DNA of 64,000 bases from JAFGPF01 sp964500415 (GCA_964500415.1 CAZCOB010000002.1:50128-114127), one strand, 5' to 3'; counted from the stretch's first letter, positions 1 through 8,858 are shown. Notes: generated by a model not told the origin, from the letters alone. Program-made: numbers and translations.

Positions 1-759
1 TTCCAGGGTATTGGATATGGCTTTCGGGTATTCGCGGAAAAGCGTTTCCAGCTCCGGCAGCGGCCGCAGGTAGAACTCGGAGTTAGGCCGGCGCTCCCGG
101 TGCGTCTCCTCCAGGCTCCGGCAGTGCCTGACAGCCACCAGGCAGTCCTGGAGCTGGTGCCTTTCCCGGACATGGTAGTGCACGTTGCCCGTGGCCGCTA
201 CCCTGGTCCTAGTTTCTTGTGACAATGCCAGAAGACCTTTATTTCTCTCTCTATCGCCGAACGCCAGGTTATGCTGGAGCTCCAGATAGTAATTCTCAGT
301 CCCAAACCAGTCGAGGTATTTCCTGACCAGTTCCCGTGCCTCGGTAAAGCGAGACTTCTCCACGAGCCGTGCCAGCTCTCCCCGCGGGCAGCCGGACAGG
401 GCAATCAGTCCCGACGCGTGTTCCGGCAGGAGTTCGGGGGGTAACTCGGGGTTATTACGCTCGCCGGAGGCATGGGCGGCGGTAATGAGGCGGCAGAGGT
501 TGCCGTAGCCCTGCCGGTCTTTCGCCAGAAGGGTAAGGTGGTAGCCCCCCTTCAACGTTACCTCCGCCCCGATGATACCCTGCATCTCCAGCGAGCGGGC
601 CAGTTGAGCGAAGCGCATTGCCCCGCACAGGTTATCGTGGTCGGTGACGGCCAGGGCGCGGTAGCCCAGTTCCTTCGCGCGCAGCAGCAGCTCCTCCAGC
701 GAAGAGGCGCCGTCGTGAAACGAATAGTAGCTGTGGCAGTGAAGCTCGGCATAATGCAT
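1..759 (-). CDS. dnaE2: Error-prone DNA polymerase III alpha subunit, N-terminal part (runs off left edge)
   Basis: This is a C-family replicative-type polymerase; only the first 253 codons are in the window and the frame stays open to base 1. The PHP domain is visible: HxH at residues 7-9, SFHDG at 13-17, TDHDN at 39-43, and a LIALSGCPRGE stretch. A late segment (HQLQDCLVAVRHC, then HRERRPNSEFYLR) is typical of the DnaE2/ImuC branch rather than housekeeping DnaE. It follows the DUF6504 gene by 9 bases and ImuB upstream, the classic mutasome arrangement for translesion synthesis. Start chosen at the ATG just before the HxH motif, with AGGA about 7 bases upstream. The polymerase domain itself is not visible, so the DnaE2 assignment leans on context. 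Confidence 0.85.
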   Translation of the reverse strand, partial: MHYAELHCHSYYSFHDGASSLEELLLRAKELGYRALAVTDHDNLCGAMRFAQLARSLEMQGIIGAEVTLKGGYHLTLLAKDRQGYGNLCRLITAAHASGERNNPELPPELLPEHASGLIALSGCPRGELARLVEKSRFTEARELVRKYLDWFGTENYYLELQHNLAFGDRERNKGLLALSQETRTRVAATGNVHYHVRERHQLQDCLVAVRHCRSLEETHRERRPNSEFYLRPLPELETLFREYPKAISNTLE

Positions 760-768
760 GGGTGTATC

Positions 769-1053
769 CTAGTACGATTGCTGATACCAGCCGCCGGTGA
801 CAAGGTCTTTATAGAGCACCAGCCGCTGCCCTGAGGCGAGCCGGACGTTGTAATAGAGACGCGCTACCGGCTCGCGGCGCCACCACTCGTCGTCGATGCG
901 CCACCTGTCCTCGATAGCGGTAACAACCTGCCGCTGCTTTTCCCTGACCGCCGCAGGTAGACCGGAGGCGTCTTCCTCCACCTTAACCGGCTCCGGGGCG
1001 TTTACCGGCCGGTAGGTGTCAGTGCGTAGCGTCTTTCCGGTATCCTCGACCAT
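769..1053 (-). CDS. DUF6504 family small protein of the ImuB/DnaE2 cassette
   Basis: A 94-residue acidic/aromatic protein with the core DRWRIDDEWWRR followed by a basic beta-rich tail ending in GWYQQSY. This matches the DUF6504 type found next to or fused with ImuB in Actinobacteria and Chloroflexota. Its start overlaps the imuB 3' end by 52 bases, so translation is probably coupled. It has no membrane segment, signal peptide or catalytic motif. Function is not established; context makes it a likely accessory of the mutasome. Confidence 0.75.
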   Translation of the reverse strand: MVEDTGKTLRTDTYRPVNAPEPVKVEEDASGLPAAVREKQRQVVTAIEDRWRIDDEWWRREPVARLYYNVRLASGQRLVLYKDLVTGGWYQQSY

Positions 1054-2180
1054 GGCTCTACTTCCTTTAACCGGTACACCTGCGGGTTACCCAGGCGGAA
1101 TTCCAGTTGCCTGATATCCTCGTTGAGATGGTCACTGGCCCTGACTTCGGAGAAGAGGCTTTTCTGCTGTCCGCGCGGGTAGCCCAGGCGGTTGACCCTC
1201 ATGCCCACCTGCTCGACCGGGCCGGGCTGGGGATAGTCCTCCAGGACGCGCTTGATGCGTGAAGCGGCGGCCTTCATGTCCATGGCCGGCTCCTTGAACT
1301 GGATGGTTCGCTCCCAGCTTTCCGCGTTCCAGGCGCGGGTCCACAGGGTAAGGCTGCGGATGCCCAGTCCCTTGCGGCCGATGACTGCAAAGACCCGCAC
1401 GAGCAACGACTCCGCCGCTACCAGTATGGCCTCCAGGGAGACCGTCACTGAAGAAAGTGCGGTGCTTTCTTCCATCGTTTTTTCCATGAACCGGGGGTGC
1501 AGGGGCGTATCGTCAAGGCCCCGCGCGAGTTCCCAGATGCGTTTGCCCTCGGGACCGAACTGCGCCTGTAGCGGGCCGGGGAACAGCGCCGCTACCTGAC
1601 CCAGCGTGTGAATCCCGAAATCATGCAGCTTGCCTTTGCTCTTCATCGATACCGGCAGGACATCGCAGGGGAGCCTCCTGAGGAAGGAAGCGACATCCCC
1701 GTTCAATATCCGGTGCCCGCCGGGAGGGCTGCGGCGGGCGGCCAGATACGCCAGGAACTTGTTCCCGGCTATTCCAATCTGAGGCGTGAAAGCCTCGGGG
1801 ATGGCTTCTCCTATAGCTTTCAGGAGGGCATCGTCGTCCGGGTAGATTAATTGCAGCCCGTCCACGCCGATGTAGACGCACCCCGGTTCAGGGCCTTCCA
1901 CCAGGGGGCTTTTTTCTTCCAGCGCGTCCAGCAACTCGTTGAAGACAGCCCGGTAGCAGGGAATGTCGGCCTGAAGTAGCTCGACCTCGCCGTGATGGGC
2001 CAGGGCTTGCTGGAGGGGCATGTCGTGCTGCAGGCCTTCAAGCTCGGGAGACCAGTCCAGTACCAGCTTGCGCGAGCCCGATGTATACGTTACTATCGCC
2101 GGACGGTCTTCAAGAGCCGGATTTCTCCGGACCTCGCACCTCCAGGGGAAATGCGCCAGCAAAACACAGAGAACTCTCAT
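1002..2180 (-). CDS. imuB: ImuB-like Y-family polymerase homologue (non-catalytic mutasome hub)
   Basis: A 392-residue Y-family (DinB/UmuC fold) protein. The catalytic acidic residues of active members are absent: the first strand reads VLLAHFPW instead of containing the metal-binding Asp, and the usual S-x-D-E site reads GVDGL (about 105-109). This is the pattern of ImuB, known as an inactive scaffold linking DnaE2 to the sliding clamp. QKSLF at about 339-343 fits a beta-clamp-binding motif. An AGGTGA ribosome site precedes the ATG. No ImuA/SulA-like gene is adjacent. Transcription probably starts at the promoter with the LexA-type box at 2210-2238. Confidence 0.82.
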   Translation of the reverse strand: MRVLCVLLAHFPWRCEVRRNPALEDRPAIVTYTSGSRKLVLDWSPELEGLQHDMPLQQALAHHGEVELLQADIPCYRAVFNELLDALEEKSPLVEGPEPGCVYIGVDGLQLIYPDDDALLKAIGEAIPEAFTPQIGIAGNKFLAYLAARRSPPGGHRILNGDVASFLRRLPCDVLPVSMKSKGKLHDFGIHTLGQVAALFPGPLQAQFGPEGKRIWELARGLDDTPLHPRFMEKTMEESTALSSVTVSLEAILVAAESLLVRVFAVIGRKGLGIRSLTLWTRAWNAESWERTIQFKEPAMDMKAAASRIKRVLEDYPQPGPVEQVGMRVNRLGYPRGQQKSLFSEVRASDHLNEDIRQLEFRLGNPQVYRLKEVEPWSRIPERRYALTPTGR

Positions 2181-2209
2181 TGTTCACCTCAATAAAGATG
2201 GTAAAAACA

Positions 2210-2238
2210 ATTATATAGAACAAATGTTCTTTTGTCAA
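2210..2238 (-). promoter_or_regulatory. Consensus sigma-70 promoter of the imuB cassette
   Basis: On the minus strand TTGACA (2238-2233) and TATAAT (2215-2210) are both perfect, with a 17-base spacer. The imuB ATG lies 30 bases downstream. A LexA-type palindrome fills most of the spacer. Confidence 0.85.
2217..2230. promoter_or_regulatory. LexA/SOS box (GAAC-N4-GTTC) in the imuB promoter
   Basis: AGAACAAATGTTCT is palindromic apart from the central AAAT and fits the Gram-positive type SOS box GAACNNNNGTTC. It lies between the -35 and -10 elements, so a bound repressor would block RNA polymerase. This predicts DNA-damage induction of imuB, DUF6504 and dnaE2. Confidence 0.75.
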
Positions 2239-2312
2239 GAGGTTATCAGTGGGTAATCGATATATTGAGGAAAAATTATTCGGGAGGAAAATGAGCAGCG
2301 GATGACGCTGTT

Positions 2313-2341
2313 TTGATATATTGCCGATTGATTAGTAAAAT
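2313..2341 (+). promoter_or_regulatory. Putative promoter of the SDR/M24 operon
   Basis: TTGATA (2313-2318) and TAAAAT (2336-2341) with a 17-base spacer, 46 bases before the SDR ATG. It is divergent from the imuB promoter. Confidence 0.5.
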
Positions 2342-2387
2342 ACAAGGGCGGGAATCAAAATATAATGATTGTGAAGGAGCGGACAAG

Positions 2388-3146
2388 ATGGATTTGGGCC
2401 TGGAAAACAAAGTAGCGCTGGTTACCGGAGCCGGCAGCCAGATAGGTTTCGGCAAGGGCATCGCCCTGACGCTGGCGAAGTACGGGTGCGATATTGTGGT
2501 GAATGACATTGACCTCGAAGGCGTGCAAAAGACGGCCGCCGCTGTCGAGGCTCTCGGCCGTAAAGCCCTGGCTATTAAGGCCGACGTAACCAGAATCGAC
2601 GAGGTAAAGGACATGGTGAGGAAAGCCCTGGATAAGTTCGGCAAAATCGATATTCTGGTAAACAACGCCGGCCGCACTACCACACCGACGCCCTTCGTCG
2701 AGACGCCGGAAAAGAACTGGGAAAAGGTTATCAACCTTAATATCTACGGGGTTTTTCATTGCACCAAGGCCGTCCTGCCGCAGATGCTGGAACGCAAGAG
2801 CGGCAAGGTAATAAGCATTGCCTCCGGCGCCGGCATCAGCGGCATGCCCCGCTGCGTTCATTACGGTGCTTCCAAAGGGGCTATTATCGCCTTCACCAAG
2901 GGATTATCCAAGGAGGTAATATCCTCCGGCGTAAACGTAAACGCCGTAGCCCCGGGCGTCGGGGATACCAACTTCCTGGTTACCGGTGACTTCCCGCCGG
3001 GTGAGATAGACCGTGCCGTAGCCACGGTGCCGACAAAGCGAGCTACCACCCCCCAGGATGTCGGCAATATGGTCGCTTACCTGGCTTCGGACCTGGCCGA
3101 CCAGATTGTCGGGCAGACCTTCCTCGTCGACGGCGGGCATGTGTAA
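2388..3146 (+). CDS. Short-chain dehydrogenase/reductase (SDR, FabG-like)
   Basis: A 252-residue classical SDR acting on an unknown alcohol/ketone with NAD(P)H. The cofactor motif TGAGSQIGFGKG is near residue 13, NNAG near 90, the catalytic Ser in ISIAS, and YGASK supplies the Tyr and Lys. An Asp-Ile-Asp after the second strand (VVNDIDLEG) suggests NAD rather than NADP. An upstream in-frame ATG exists, but GAAGGAG 8 bases before 2388 fixes this start. It is followed after 12 bases by the M24-like gene, likely one transcript. Substrate cannot be read from sequence. Confidence 0.85.
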   Translation: MDLGLENKVALVTGAGSQIGFGKGIALTLAKYGCDIVVNDIDLEGVQKTAAAVEALGRKALAIKADVTRIDEVKDMVRKALDKFGKIDILVNNAGRTTTPTPFVETPEKNWEKVINLNIYGVFHCTKAVLPQMLERKSGKVISIASGAGISGMPRCVHYGASKGAIIAFTKGLSKEVISSGVNVNAVAPGVGDTNFLVTGDFPPGEIDRAVATVPTKRATTPQDVGNMVAYLASDLADQIVGQTFLVDGGHV

Positions 3147-3158
3147 AGCGGCGTTGAG

Positions 3159-4271
3159 ATGAGTATTTCAAAGCGGGAATACGAACGACGTTATGCCGCC
3201 ATCCGACAGCAGATGAAGCGGGACGGACTGGACTGTCTGCTCGTTTACGGGCTTGCCGACGACTTTAATCGCGGGAATATCCGGTACGTTTCTGGTTCGG
3301 GGAGGGGCGGGTGCTGCATTTTTCCCCTGGAAGGCCGGCCAGTTTTTCTAATAGGTCCCGGCCAGTCGACTTCACCTAAAATAGGCAAAACGGTGGAGGC
3401 GTTCGAGTTGCTCGATTTGAGGGAAACGGATAACCACGACGGGCAGGCCGTGAAGGAACTGTCCCGCTTTTACCGGGGCAACGGTGTCGGTGTTGTCGGA
3501 ACAAATTGCGTATCGGTGCCGGTGTATCTGGCCGTCAGGGAAAGGTTCCGGGATAAACTCGTGGACTCGGTAAAGATATTCGAGAATTTACGCTCGGTAA
3601 AGAGTGCCGAAGAGATAGAAAAGATGCGGGTGGCCGCCGCTGCGGCGGATGACGTTTACACCATGCTCAGGAATCTGGTTCGACCGGGACTCAGCGACTT
3701 TGAAGTCTATGGCCAGGTTAAGAGGGTCATCTATGAAAAGGGCTGTGAATACTCCTTCGACTTGATAGATGCCTCAGGCTCAAGACTGAACATGACCTTC
3801 TGGCCTACCGGGGAGAGGCTGAAGGAAAACAATAGTTTGTTCATGGAAATCACCCCGGCTTACGATGGCTATTACGCCCAGCTGCCGGTGACCCTGCCGG
3901 TGGGAGAATACCCGCCGGAAATAAAGAAAATGGTTTCCGTGTGGGAGCGGGCTAACGAGGCCGCATTAATGATATTAAAGCCGGGAACGAGGGTATCCGA
4001 TTTATACCATGCGCTCGTAGATACCGTTCAGGAAAACGGGTATATATCGCCACTGCGTCCCGGCCATTCCATCGGCCTTGATGCACTTGATTTCTGGTCG
4101 ATTACCGGGTCCAGCGACCTGATACTCGAACCGGGGATGACCCTGGCCGTTCACCCGAGTATTATGACCGAATTAGGCGGCGATGCCTGCGGTATGGGTT
4201 ATACCTACCTGATAACGGAAACAGGGGCTGAGAGGTTCAGTAAAATCGAGCTGGCTGCATCGAACTCTTAA
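3159..4271 (+). CDS. M24 (aminopeptidase P/creatinase-fold) protein with a degenerate metal site
   Basis: A 370-residue protein with the N-terminal creatinase domain (about 1-130) and a C-terminal pita-bread domain. GHSIGLD (302-308) retains the M24 histidine. The other metal ligands are not recognisable: the Asp pair is replaced around MEITPAYDGYYAQLP, the first Glu position reads AVHPS, and the last reads GMGYTYLITETG. A dinuclear-metal peptidase is therefore unlikely; a creatinase-like metal-independent hydrolase or lyase is more plausible. It sits in a catabolic run with an SDR and an acyl-CoA dehydrogenase. The ribosome site is weak (GTTGAG), suggesting coupling to the SDR. Confidence 0.75.
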   Translation: MSISKREYERRYAAIRQQMKRDGLDCLLVYGLADDFNRGNIRYVSGSGRGGCCIFPLEGRPVFLIGPGQSTSPKIGKTVEAFELLDLRETDNHDGQAVKELSRFYRGNGVGVVGTNCVSVPVYLAVRERFRDKLVDSVKIFENLRSVKSAEEIEKMRVAAAAADDVYTMLRNLVRPGLSDFEVYGQVKRVIYEKGCEYSFDLIDASGSRLNMTFWPTGERLKENNSLFMEITPAYDGYYAQLPVTLPVGEYPPEIKKMVSVWERANEAALMILKPGTRVSDLYHALVDTVQENGYISPLRPGHSIGLDALDFWSITGSSDLILEPGMTLAVHPSIMTELGGDACGMGYTYLITETGAERFSKIELAASNS

Positions 4272-4370
4272 AAACCTGATGTTTTGCATAATGCTGCCGC
4301 TTGGGGGTAATATACAGTTGATCAACCACCGACCTTAAAAAAATAATGTATTTTAAGAAGGAGGATGCAA

Positions 4371-4679
4371 ATGGCAAAACGAATTATTCTTTATAATCTG
4401 GCGGACAATGTGACCGATGAGGAATTTAAGGAGTACGTTACCACTGATAAGGGACCCCTCATCGATAGCCTTCCCTCTGTCAAGAAGTACGAACTGGTAA
4501 AGATAACGGGTTCGACGACGGGGGAGGTTCCCTATAAGTACTGTGGCATTGTGCACGTCACCAGCGTCGACGAATTCAATCAGAAAGCCGCTCAAACGCA
4601 GGAATATCAGGACTTTTTGAAGAAGTTCGGGCCGATGGCGAAAGACCTGCTGATATTGTCTGGCGAAGAAATTTATTAG
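4371..4679 (+). CDS. Small dimeric alpha/beta-barrel protein (Dabb/EthD-like)
   Basis: A 102-residue soluble protein. Size and pattern (beta strand IILYNLAD, helix with KGPLIDSLPSVKKYELVKI, strand GIVHVTSVDEF, helix YQDFLKKFG) resemble ferredoxin-like dimeric barrel domains of the EthD/stress-responsive type. The start at 4371 is preferred over the ATG at 4365 because AAGGAGG lies 7 bases upstream. No conserved catalytic residue can be named. Context suggests a role in the same degradation pathway as the neighbouring SDR and acyl-CoA dehydrogenase. Confidence 0.55.
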   Translation: MAKRIILYNLADNVTDEEFKEYVTTDKGPLIDSLPSVKKYELVKITGSTTGEVPYKYCGIVHVTSVDEFNQKAAQTQEYQDFLKKFGPMAKDLLILSGEEIY

Positions 4680-4778
4680 CTCACAAGTAGGCGTTTTAGT
4701 TCCTTAGCAAGTATCCTTTATCGTCCGAAGATGTAATCTGTCTGAAAAATCAGAAAAGGATTTGTAAGGGAGGCAAAT

Positions 4779-5999
4779 ATGCATTTGGAGCACCTCTTGA
4801 CCGAGGAACAGCGTCAGTTGCGGCAGACATTAAGAGATTTTACTAAAAAAGAAATTATACCCATCACCAAACAACTGGAAGAAGACTATAGTCTGGTTGA
4901 GAAGGTTCACCAGAAACTCGTTGACATTGGGATTCAGGCATCCGGCTACCCGGTTGAATATGGCGGCGGCGGTATACACTCCATGACAAATACCGCTATT
5001 ATCGCCGAGGAACTGTCTAAAGGCGACGCCGGTATGGCCCTGTCGGCATGCTCGAATATGGCGGGGGCAGGCCCGGCCGCGGCCGTGGGCAACAAGGCAG
5101 TACTGGACCGGTTTGCTCCTCTCTTCTGTCAGGGCAAGCTGGCCTACGGCTGCCTGTCCATGACCGATGAAGCTGGAGGGGCGGATACCGAGAACCCCCT
5201 CCTGTACGGTGCCGGTATTAGAACGACCGCCAGACTCGATGGTGACGAATATGTCATCAACGGCAGTAAGATGTGGCCGACTCACGGCGGTATAGCCGAA
5301 AGTTATATCACTTTTTGCAGCACTGACTACTCTCTCGGTGATGATGGGATTGCCATGATTATAGTTCCCAAGGACGCGCCGGGGCTCACGTTCGGCAAGC
5401 CGGAAAAGAAGATGCTGTTTAAGACGGTTATCAACGGCGCCGTCTATTATGATAATGTCAGGGTGCCCAAGGAGTATCGTATTGCCGGTCCCGGGATGGA
5501 TGCTAATCTGGTTTATATGCTCACCACGGTAGCCGGGTGGTCCGGGGGTGTCCAGGCCCTGGGTATCGCCGAGCGCGCTTTCGATATCGTGCTGGAATAT
5601 ACGGGGACTCGCATGGGCGGGTTCAAGCCGGTAAGGCAGCACAGTATGGTGGCTGGCATAATTGCCGATATGGCTATCGGCATTGAGATGATGAGAGCGA
5701 GCCTCTATAACCTGGCTTTTATGTATGACCACTCGGATATATACACCCCGATATACGGTACGCCGTGGTCGAAGGAGTTTATAGCCAAGGGGGCCGCTGC
5801 CAGGGTCTTTGCCGCCGATACCGCCGTCGAAATAATCAATAAGGGTGCGGAGTTGCTGGGTTCGATGGCTATTTCCGAGGACTTCCCCTATGAAAAGTGC
5901 CTGAGGGATGTCAAGATATGCCAGCTCTGGCTCGGCGGACAGCAGATATGCCGCTATAAGGTCGCCCAGGGTTATTACGACCTGAAGAACTGGGCATAA
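4779..5999 (+). CDS. Acyl-CoA dehydrogenase family flavoprotein
   Basis: A 406-residue FAD enzyme of the ACAD fold. The N-terminal helical domain has LTEEQRQLRQTLRDF; the middle domain has YGCLSMTDEAGGAD (the FAD/substrate-binding AxTExxxGSD equivalent) and YVINGSKMWPTHGG; the C-terminal helices carry the conserved RDVKI. The usual catalytic Glu motif (YEGT) after RDxKI is replaced by LWLGG, so the base must be elsewhere or the activity altered. GGGAGG precedes the ATG. Expected to oxidise an acyl-CoA and pass electrons to ETF; neither etfA nor etfB is in the window. Confidence 0.85.
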   Translation: MHLEHLLTEEQRQLRQTLRDFTKKEIIPITKQLEEDYSLVEKVHQKLVDIGIQASGYPVEYGGGGIHSMTNTAIIAEELSKGDAGMALSACSNMAGAGPAAAVGNKAVLDRFAPLFCQGKLAYGCLSMTDEAGGADTENPLLYGAGIRTTARLDGDEYVINGSKMWPTHGGIAESYITFCSTDYSLGDDGIAMIIVPKDAPGLTFGKPEKKMLFKTVINGAVYYDNVRVPKEYRIAGPGMDANLVYMLTTVAGWSGGVQALGIAERAFDIVLEYTGTRMGGFKPVRQHSMVAGIIADMAIGIEMMRASLYNLAFMYDHSDIYTPIYGTPWSKEFIAKGAAARVFAADTAVEIINKGAELLGSMAISEDFPYEKCLRDVKICQLWLGGQQICRYKVAQGYYDLKNWA

Positions 6000-6091
6000 A
6001 GATAATTACCGGGCAAACGGTCTGATTTAAAACTATTGCTAATCGTGTTATAATTAGCTTCCAGAATAGGCGAAAAGGAGGCAACCGAATA

Positions 6092-6721
6092 ATGGCGGAT
6101 TACGCGGCCTTAAAGAAAAAGGTAGACGAACTGGCAGAAAAAGACTGGGATGTGGCTGGCATTCAGGCCAGAGTTGATGAAATGAGAGCCGAGGGTATCC
6201 CCCAGAAAAAGCTCGACCCCGGGGAGATGATAGCCAACCAGGAGCAGATACTAGACCGGGTTCAGTCGCGGGCCGAGGAATATAATTTCTTTTTAAAGAA
6301 CTGTGCCCAGGGTACGGCACTCGCCCTGATGGAGGAGTTCGGTCAGGGAAATATGGATGTTCTTCAAGCCCTGTCTCTATTCCCCGGCATCGGTAGTACC
6401 GGTGATTTATGTGGTGGCATTACCGGTAGTCTGGTTAACTTCGGGTTATTTTTCGGGCGTTATGGGAAACCCGGCCCCGAGGGGATGAAGCAAGCTATGT
6501 CGACCTTCCAGAAATTCGTTACCGACTTCGAAGAGAAAATAGGTTTTAAGCATTGTACTGACATCATAGAAAAGGTGACGGTCGGGAAAAGACTAAATCC
6601 CGGCAGGAGCGACGAGGAAATGGCCACCTTTGCTGAAGAGAAAGGATTCGAGAAGTGCAGTCTGGTTCCGGGAATAGGTGCCAGGCTCGCCGCTGGTTAT
6701 ATGATTGATAGCATGAAATAA
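6092..6721 (+). CDS. C-GCAxxG-C-C family redox protein
   Basis: A 209-residue soluble protein with the four spaced cysteines of the C_GCAxxG_C_C family: Cys71 (NCAQGTALALMEEFG), Cys107 (LCGGITGSLVNFGLFFGR), Cys155 (GFKHCTDII) and Cys189 (GFEKCSLV). The family is thought to do disulfide or metal-linked redox chemistry; some members carry Sec, but here all positions are Cys. The residues 1-60 extension is charged and helical. AAGGAGG precedes the ATG. It ends 22 bases from the convergent ABC-F gene. The exact role is unknown. Confidence 0.7.
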   Translation: MADYAALKKKVDELAEKDWDVAGIQARVDEMRAEGIPQKKLDPGEMIANQEQILDRVQSRAEEYNFFLKNCAQGTALALMEEFGQGNMDVLQALSLFPGIGSTGDLCGGITGSLVNFGLFFGRYGKPGPEGMKQAMSTFQKFVTDFEEKIGFKHCTDIIEKVTVGKRLNPGRSDEEMATFAEEKGFEKCSLVPGIGARLAAGYMIDSMK

Positions 6722-6743
6722 TGCGGCCCGCTGCCCGTTCCTG

Positions 6744-8729
6744 TTAGACAACGATGTTGTTGATTTCCTCCTGGAGTTCCTGTGTCATCCTTTCCGCTTT
6801 GGTGGTGAGTATGTCCCATTCATCGGTAATCGTTTTTAAGGATTCCCTGAGTGTCCGGTATTCCTGATTGGTTTCCACGACTTTCCGGCTGTTTTTATAG
6901 TGTTCCGGGTCGGCCAGCAACGCCTCAATCCGGGCTAAACGTCCGGTAATACCAGACACATCTTTTTCAATTTCGGCAATGCGTTTTTTCACCGGTGTAA
7001 TTTCCTGGTAGTGTTTATTCCTTAATTCCCCCTCGATTATCCTGCGCTGCCGCTGCTGGTTCTTCGCTGTGCTGCCCGGTGGAGAGCTTTTCCTGACAGC
7101 CCTGAGGGTCTCGGACGCATCTATTTCCGGAGTCTCTTTCCGGTAGAGGTAATCATCGTAGTTACCGGGGAATATTTGAAGCCTGCCGTCCCGGATATCG
7201 ATGATTTTATTGGCTACTTCGCGGATAAGCGTCCTGTCATGGGTGATGAAACAAATCGTGCCGGTATAGCCTTCCAGGGCGTCGGTAAGTATCTCCCGCG
7301 AAGGAATATCCAGGTGGTTGGTGGGCTCATCCAAAAGGAGAAAGTTAGCCGGTCTGGTCAGCATCTTGGCTATGGCAAGTCGTGTTTTTTCTCCGCCGGA
7401 GAGAACGGCTATTTTTTTCAGGATGTCCTCACCGCTGAACAGGAATGACCCCAGGAGTCCCCTAAGCTTTTGTTCCGGTTCCTCCGGGGCTATCTGTTGT
7501 AGCTCACCGATAACTGAGTTCCTGGGGTCGAGAAGCTCGATGTAATACTGGGCGAAGTAAGCCGTGGTGACGTTGGGCCCCGGTATACGCTCGCCCTTTT
7601 CGAAGGGCAGCACCCCGGCTAGAATTTTCAGGAGCGTGGTCTTGCCGGCGCCATTAGGTCCGACCAATGCCGCTTTATCCCCACGCTCCAGGACCAGATT
7701 CAGGTTGCGGTAGACGGCTTTCGTATCATATGATTTGTCGATATTCTTGAGAGCGATGACTGCGTGACCGCTGCGTGGCGGCCCGGGGAAAGCGAATTTG
7801 ATTTTTTTCGTCGACCTCGGTACGACTATCCTCTCTATTTTTTCGAGCTTTTTAATACGGCTCTGCACCTGGGTTGCCTTGGTGTTCTTGGCGCGGAACC
7901 GTTCGATGAAACGCATCTCCTTCTTTATCTTCGCTTCCTGTCTCTTAGCCGTGGACTGTTTAACCTTCAGGTCTTTCTCTCGTGAAAGGACGTACCCGTC
8001 ATAGTCGCCTCTAAAGAAAATTACATCGTCTTTTTCGATGGCTATGATTTTTTTAGCAACGTTATTCAGGAAGGCGCGGTCGTGGGAGGTTACGATAACC
8101 GCACCATGATAGCTCTTGAGGTAATTCTCGAACCAGCGTGTGGTCTCCAGATCGAGGTAGTTGGTCGGCTCATCGAGGATTAGCAGGTCGGGATTGAGAA
8201 AGAGAAGTTTGGCCAGCTCAACGCGCGTGAGCCAGCCGCCGCTGAGTTCGGACAGCGGACGCTGGAATTCCGATTCGTCAAAGCCCAGGCCGGAGAGAAT
8301 AATCCGGGCCTCGTGCTCGGCATTGTAGCCACCGGACGACTCGAATTCGTGCTGAAGCTCACCCAGTTCCCGAAGTAGTGCGGCTGTATTTCCCTTTTCT
8401 TTCTCCTCGGCAAGTTCTTCCTGAATTACCTGGATTTTATGCGCCAGGGTATTGATACTGGCTGAGGAAGTAATTACTTCATCCAGCAGTTTACGCCGGG
8501 AATCGGGCTGGATATCCTGCCTCAGGTAGCCGATGGTGGTGCCCCGTCGCACGGCGATACTGCCGGTATCCGGGTTCGTATTGCCGGAAATAATATCGAA
8601 CAGCGTGGTCTTACCCGTGCCGTTCTGGCCGATAACGGCGATACGGTCTCCCACGCCGGCATTGAAACTGATGCCGCTGAAAAGATAATGGGTGCCGTAT
8701 GCTTTTGAAATGCTGGAGACGTTAAGCAT
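6744..8729 (-). CDS. ABC-F family ATPase (ribosome-associated type)
   Basis: A 661-residue cytosolic protein with two ABC cassettes and no membrane domain. First cassette: GQNGTGKTT (34-42), LSGGW signature, LLILDEPTNYLD. The linker is highly basic (about 250-310, RFIERFRAKNTKA). Second cassette: GPNGAGKTT, LSGGEKTRLAIAKML, LLLDEPTNHLD. A C-terminal charged coiled coil spans about 560-655. This is ABC-F architecture, whose members act on the ribosome as translation factors or antibiotic-resistance proteins. Which subfamily is unclear. It is last in the operon that begins with the UGSC selenoproteins, 129 bases after the methyltransferase. Confidence 0.88.
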   Translation of the reverse strand: MLNVSSISKAYGTHYLFSGISFNAGVGDRIAVIGQNGTGKTTLFDIISGNTNPDTGSIAVRRGTTIGYLRQDIQPDSRRKLLDEVITSSASINTLAHKIQVIQEELAEEKEKGNTAALLRELGELQHEFESSGGYNAEHEARIILSGLGFDESEFQRPLSELSGGWLTRVELAKLLFLNPDLLILDEPTNYLDLETTRWFENYLKSYHGAVIVTSHDRAFLNNVAKKIIAIEKDDVIFFRGDYDGYVLSREKDLKVKQSTAKRQEAKIKKEMRFIERFRAKNTKATQVQSRIKKLEKIERIVVPRSTKKIKFAFPGPPRSGHAVIALKNIDKSYDTKAVYRNLNLVLERGDKAALVGPNGAGKTTLLKILAGVLPFEKGERIPGPNVTTAYFAQYYIELLDPRNSVIGELQQIAPEEPEQKLRGLLGSFLFSGEDILKKIAVLSGGEKTRLAIAKMLTRPANFLLLDEPTNHLDIPSREILTDALEGYTGTICFITHDRTLIREVANKIIDIRDGRLQIFPGNYDDYLYRKETPEIDASETLRAVRKSSPPGSTAKNQQRQRRIIEGELRNKHYQEITPVKKRIAEIEKDVSGITGRLARIEALLADPEHYKNSRKVVETNQEYRTLRESLKTITDEWDILTTKAERMTQELQEEINNIVV

Positions 8730-8858
8730 ATTATATTTCCCCCGTATTTCATCTGATACCAGTATTGAATGGGGAACGATTGTATAGTAGCAAATTTACA
8801 CTCTTGCTTCAATAGCGCCGGATACAGTCGGCGAAGCTGAGAGTCTCCCGCGAAAGAG

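Noticed and set aside
4830..5732. 300-codon minus-strand frame inside the acyl-CoA dehydrogenase gene
   Set aside because: Antisense shadow without recognisable features.
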